Position numbers and translations under genes: made by a program
Source of the DNA: UBA5336 sp964492485
Lineage (GTDB): Bacteria; Pseudomonadota; Alphaproteobacteria; Caulobacterales; Hyphomonadaceae
DNA length: 64,000 nucleotides
Assembly: GCA_964492485.1 (NCBI GenBank)
Contig: CAZBKM010000013.1
Location: 1-64,000 of the forward strand
Direction: 5' to 3'
Shown: positions 63,168-64,000 of the stretch, piece by piece
Numbering within the stretch: the stretch's first letter is position 1
Layout: each line of letters starts with the position of its first letter
The notes under the pieces: generated by a model
Seen by the model: the letters and a program-made list of their open reading frames with translations, nothing else
The model's database searches: none
Told to the model about the DNA's origin: nothing

Positions 63168-64000
63168 ATGCCCGATCTTGCTGCGGAACTGACGATCATA
63201 TGCGCCCGCGCGTTCGAGTCCGAGGGGCTCGAGCCGCGCTGGGGCGAAGTCCGCCGGTCTGACCGGCCGGAACTCGCTGATTTCCAGTGCAACGGCGCCA
63301 TGGGCTCAGCCAGACAGGCCGGCCGCAAGCCTCGCGAGATCGCCGATGCCGTGGCCGAATCGCTCCGGGAGCACCCCCTTCTCGACGCGGTGGACGTGGC
63401 CGGGCCGGGCTTCCTGAACCTGAAGGTCGCGGCCGACGCCCTGGCAGCGCGGGCCGAAGCCATCCGCGCGGATGAGCGCTGCGGGGCCGAACCTGTTGAG
63501 GGTGCGGAACGTATCGTTCTGGATTTTGGCGGGCCGAATGTGGCCAAGCCGATGCATGTGGGCCACCTTCGGTCCGCCGTGATCGGAGACACGTTGCAGC
63601 GGCTTTTCCGCTTCCTGGGCGATTCGGTGGTCTCCGATGTGCACCTGGGCGACTGGGGATTGCAGATGGGGCATCTGATCACCGAGCTCGCCGAGGAGCA
63701 GCCCGACCTGCCCTATTTCGACGAAGCCTTCACCGGGCCCTATCCGGAGACGCCGCCCGTGGCGCTGGATGATCTGGCACGCCTCTATCCTGCCGCGTCT
63801 GCCAAGGCCAAGGCCGACCCCGCGCGCAATGCCCTCAGCCAATCTGCCGTGGCCGATCTACAGGCCGGGCGGCCCGGCTACCGCGCCCTGCTGCGGCATT
63901 TCATCGACGTCTCGGTGGCTGCATTGAAGCAGGATTACGCGTTCCTGAACGTCTCGTTCGACCTCTGGAAGGGCGAGAGCGACGTGGACGGACGCATTCC
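63168..64000 (+). CDS. argS: Arginyl-tRNA synthetase (5' part, runs off the window)
   Basis: Charges tRNA-Arg. The first 277 residues are visible. The N-terminal additional domain ends near GFLNLKVAADAL, followed by the class I catalytic site with IVLDFGGPNVAKPMHVGHLRSAVIGDTLQRLFRFLG (HVGH is the HIGH motif) and DWGLQMGHLI. No stop or frameshift up to the window end. GGAGCG precedes the ATG. Confidence 0.95.
   Translation, partial: MPDLAAELTIICARAFESEGLEPRWGEVRRSDRPELADFQCNGAMGSARQAGRKPREIADAVAESLREHPLLDAVDVAGPGFLNLKVAADALAARAEAIRADERCGAEPVEGAERIVLDFGGPNVAKPMHVGHLRSAVIGDTLQRLFRFLGDSVVSDVHLGDWGLQMGHLITELAEEQPDLPYFDEAFTGPYPETPPVALDDLARLYPAASAKAKADPARNALSQSAVADLQAGRPGYRALLRHFIDVSVAALKQDYAFLNVSFDLWKGESDVDGRI

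Overview
The window is high-GC alphaproteobacterial DNA. The evidence is the long S10-spc-alpha ribosomal gene order with adk but no infA or rpmJ inside it, a PstA with the long N-terminal domain typical of Alphaproteobacteria, an adjacent divK-pleD pair, a DUF1013/TrcR regulator, and a Caulobacter-type housekeeping promoter before rpsM. A Caulobacterales, Maricaulales or Parvularculales-like organism fits, but I cannot fix the order. A run of ten Ns at 24404-24413 shows that this is scaffolded draft sequence, possibly a metagenome bin.

Layout. 1-14412: ribosomal protein super-operon from rpsJ to rplQ, including secY, adk and rpoA, closed by a strong terminator. 14506-17600: enoyl-CoA hydratase, aroC, pdxH and a small unknown gene. 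17696-22946: leftward pstC-pstA-pstB-phoU-phoB operon with a Pho-box-like site; pstS and phoR are absent. 23137-25475: groES-groEL with a CIRCE operator. The groEL gene is broken by the Ns, and the two flanks carry overlapping but different copies of the same segment, so the scaffold join is probably wrong and the left 24 kb may not adjoin the right 40 kb. 25631-43929: accessory metabolism and regulation, including a methyltransferase, an EVE protein, a histone-deacetylase-like amidohydrolase, OmpW, a lipid or xenobiotic group (PhyH-like dioxygenase, two hotdog thioesterases, flavin monooxygenase, TetR, lipase-like hydrolase, dienoyl-CoA-reductase-like SDR), MscS, TrcR, a ClpP-like protease, a degenerate hybrid kinase and a GPH transporter.

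44114-48460: a tRNA gene with anticodon CAU, followed by an AT-richer 4.3-kb island bounded by a 39-bp direct repeat of the 5' half of that tRNA. No integrase is recognisable. The island holds an outer-membrane barrel, a secreted protein, a zinc-ribbon plus membrane-protein gene pair, another membrane protein and gene debris. 48634-64000: core genes again (HIT, FemAB-like acyltransferase, GDPD, Rid protein, DNA polymerase IV, divK-pleD, GST, ABC ATPase, Baeyer-Villiger-type monooxygenase, ispH, lipoprotein, start of argS). This part is interrupted at 55763-57565 by a lower-GC patch with a truncated membrane gene, a START-domain/ArsR pair and a metallo-hydrolase remnant.

The most notable unexplained signal is a dispersed mosaic repeat family, seven copies between 27 and 58 kb. 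It is built from a 12-bp-arm, 16-nt-loop hairpin and two other modules. Copies lie at gene ends, and five neighbouring genes stop within or directly at a repeat edge. One copy truncates a metallo-hydrolase gene.
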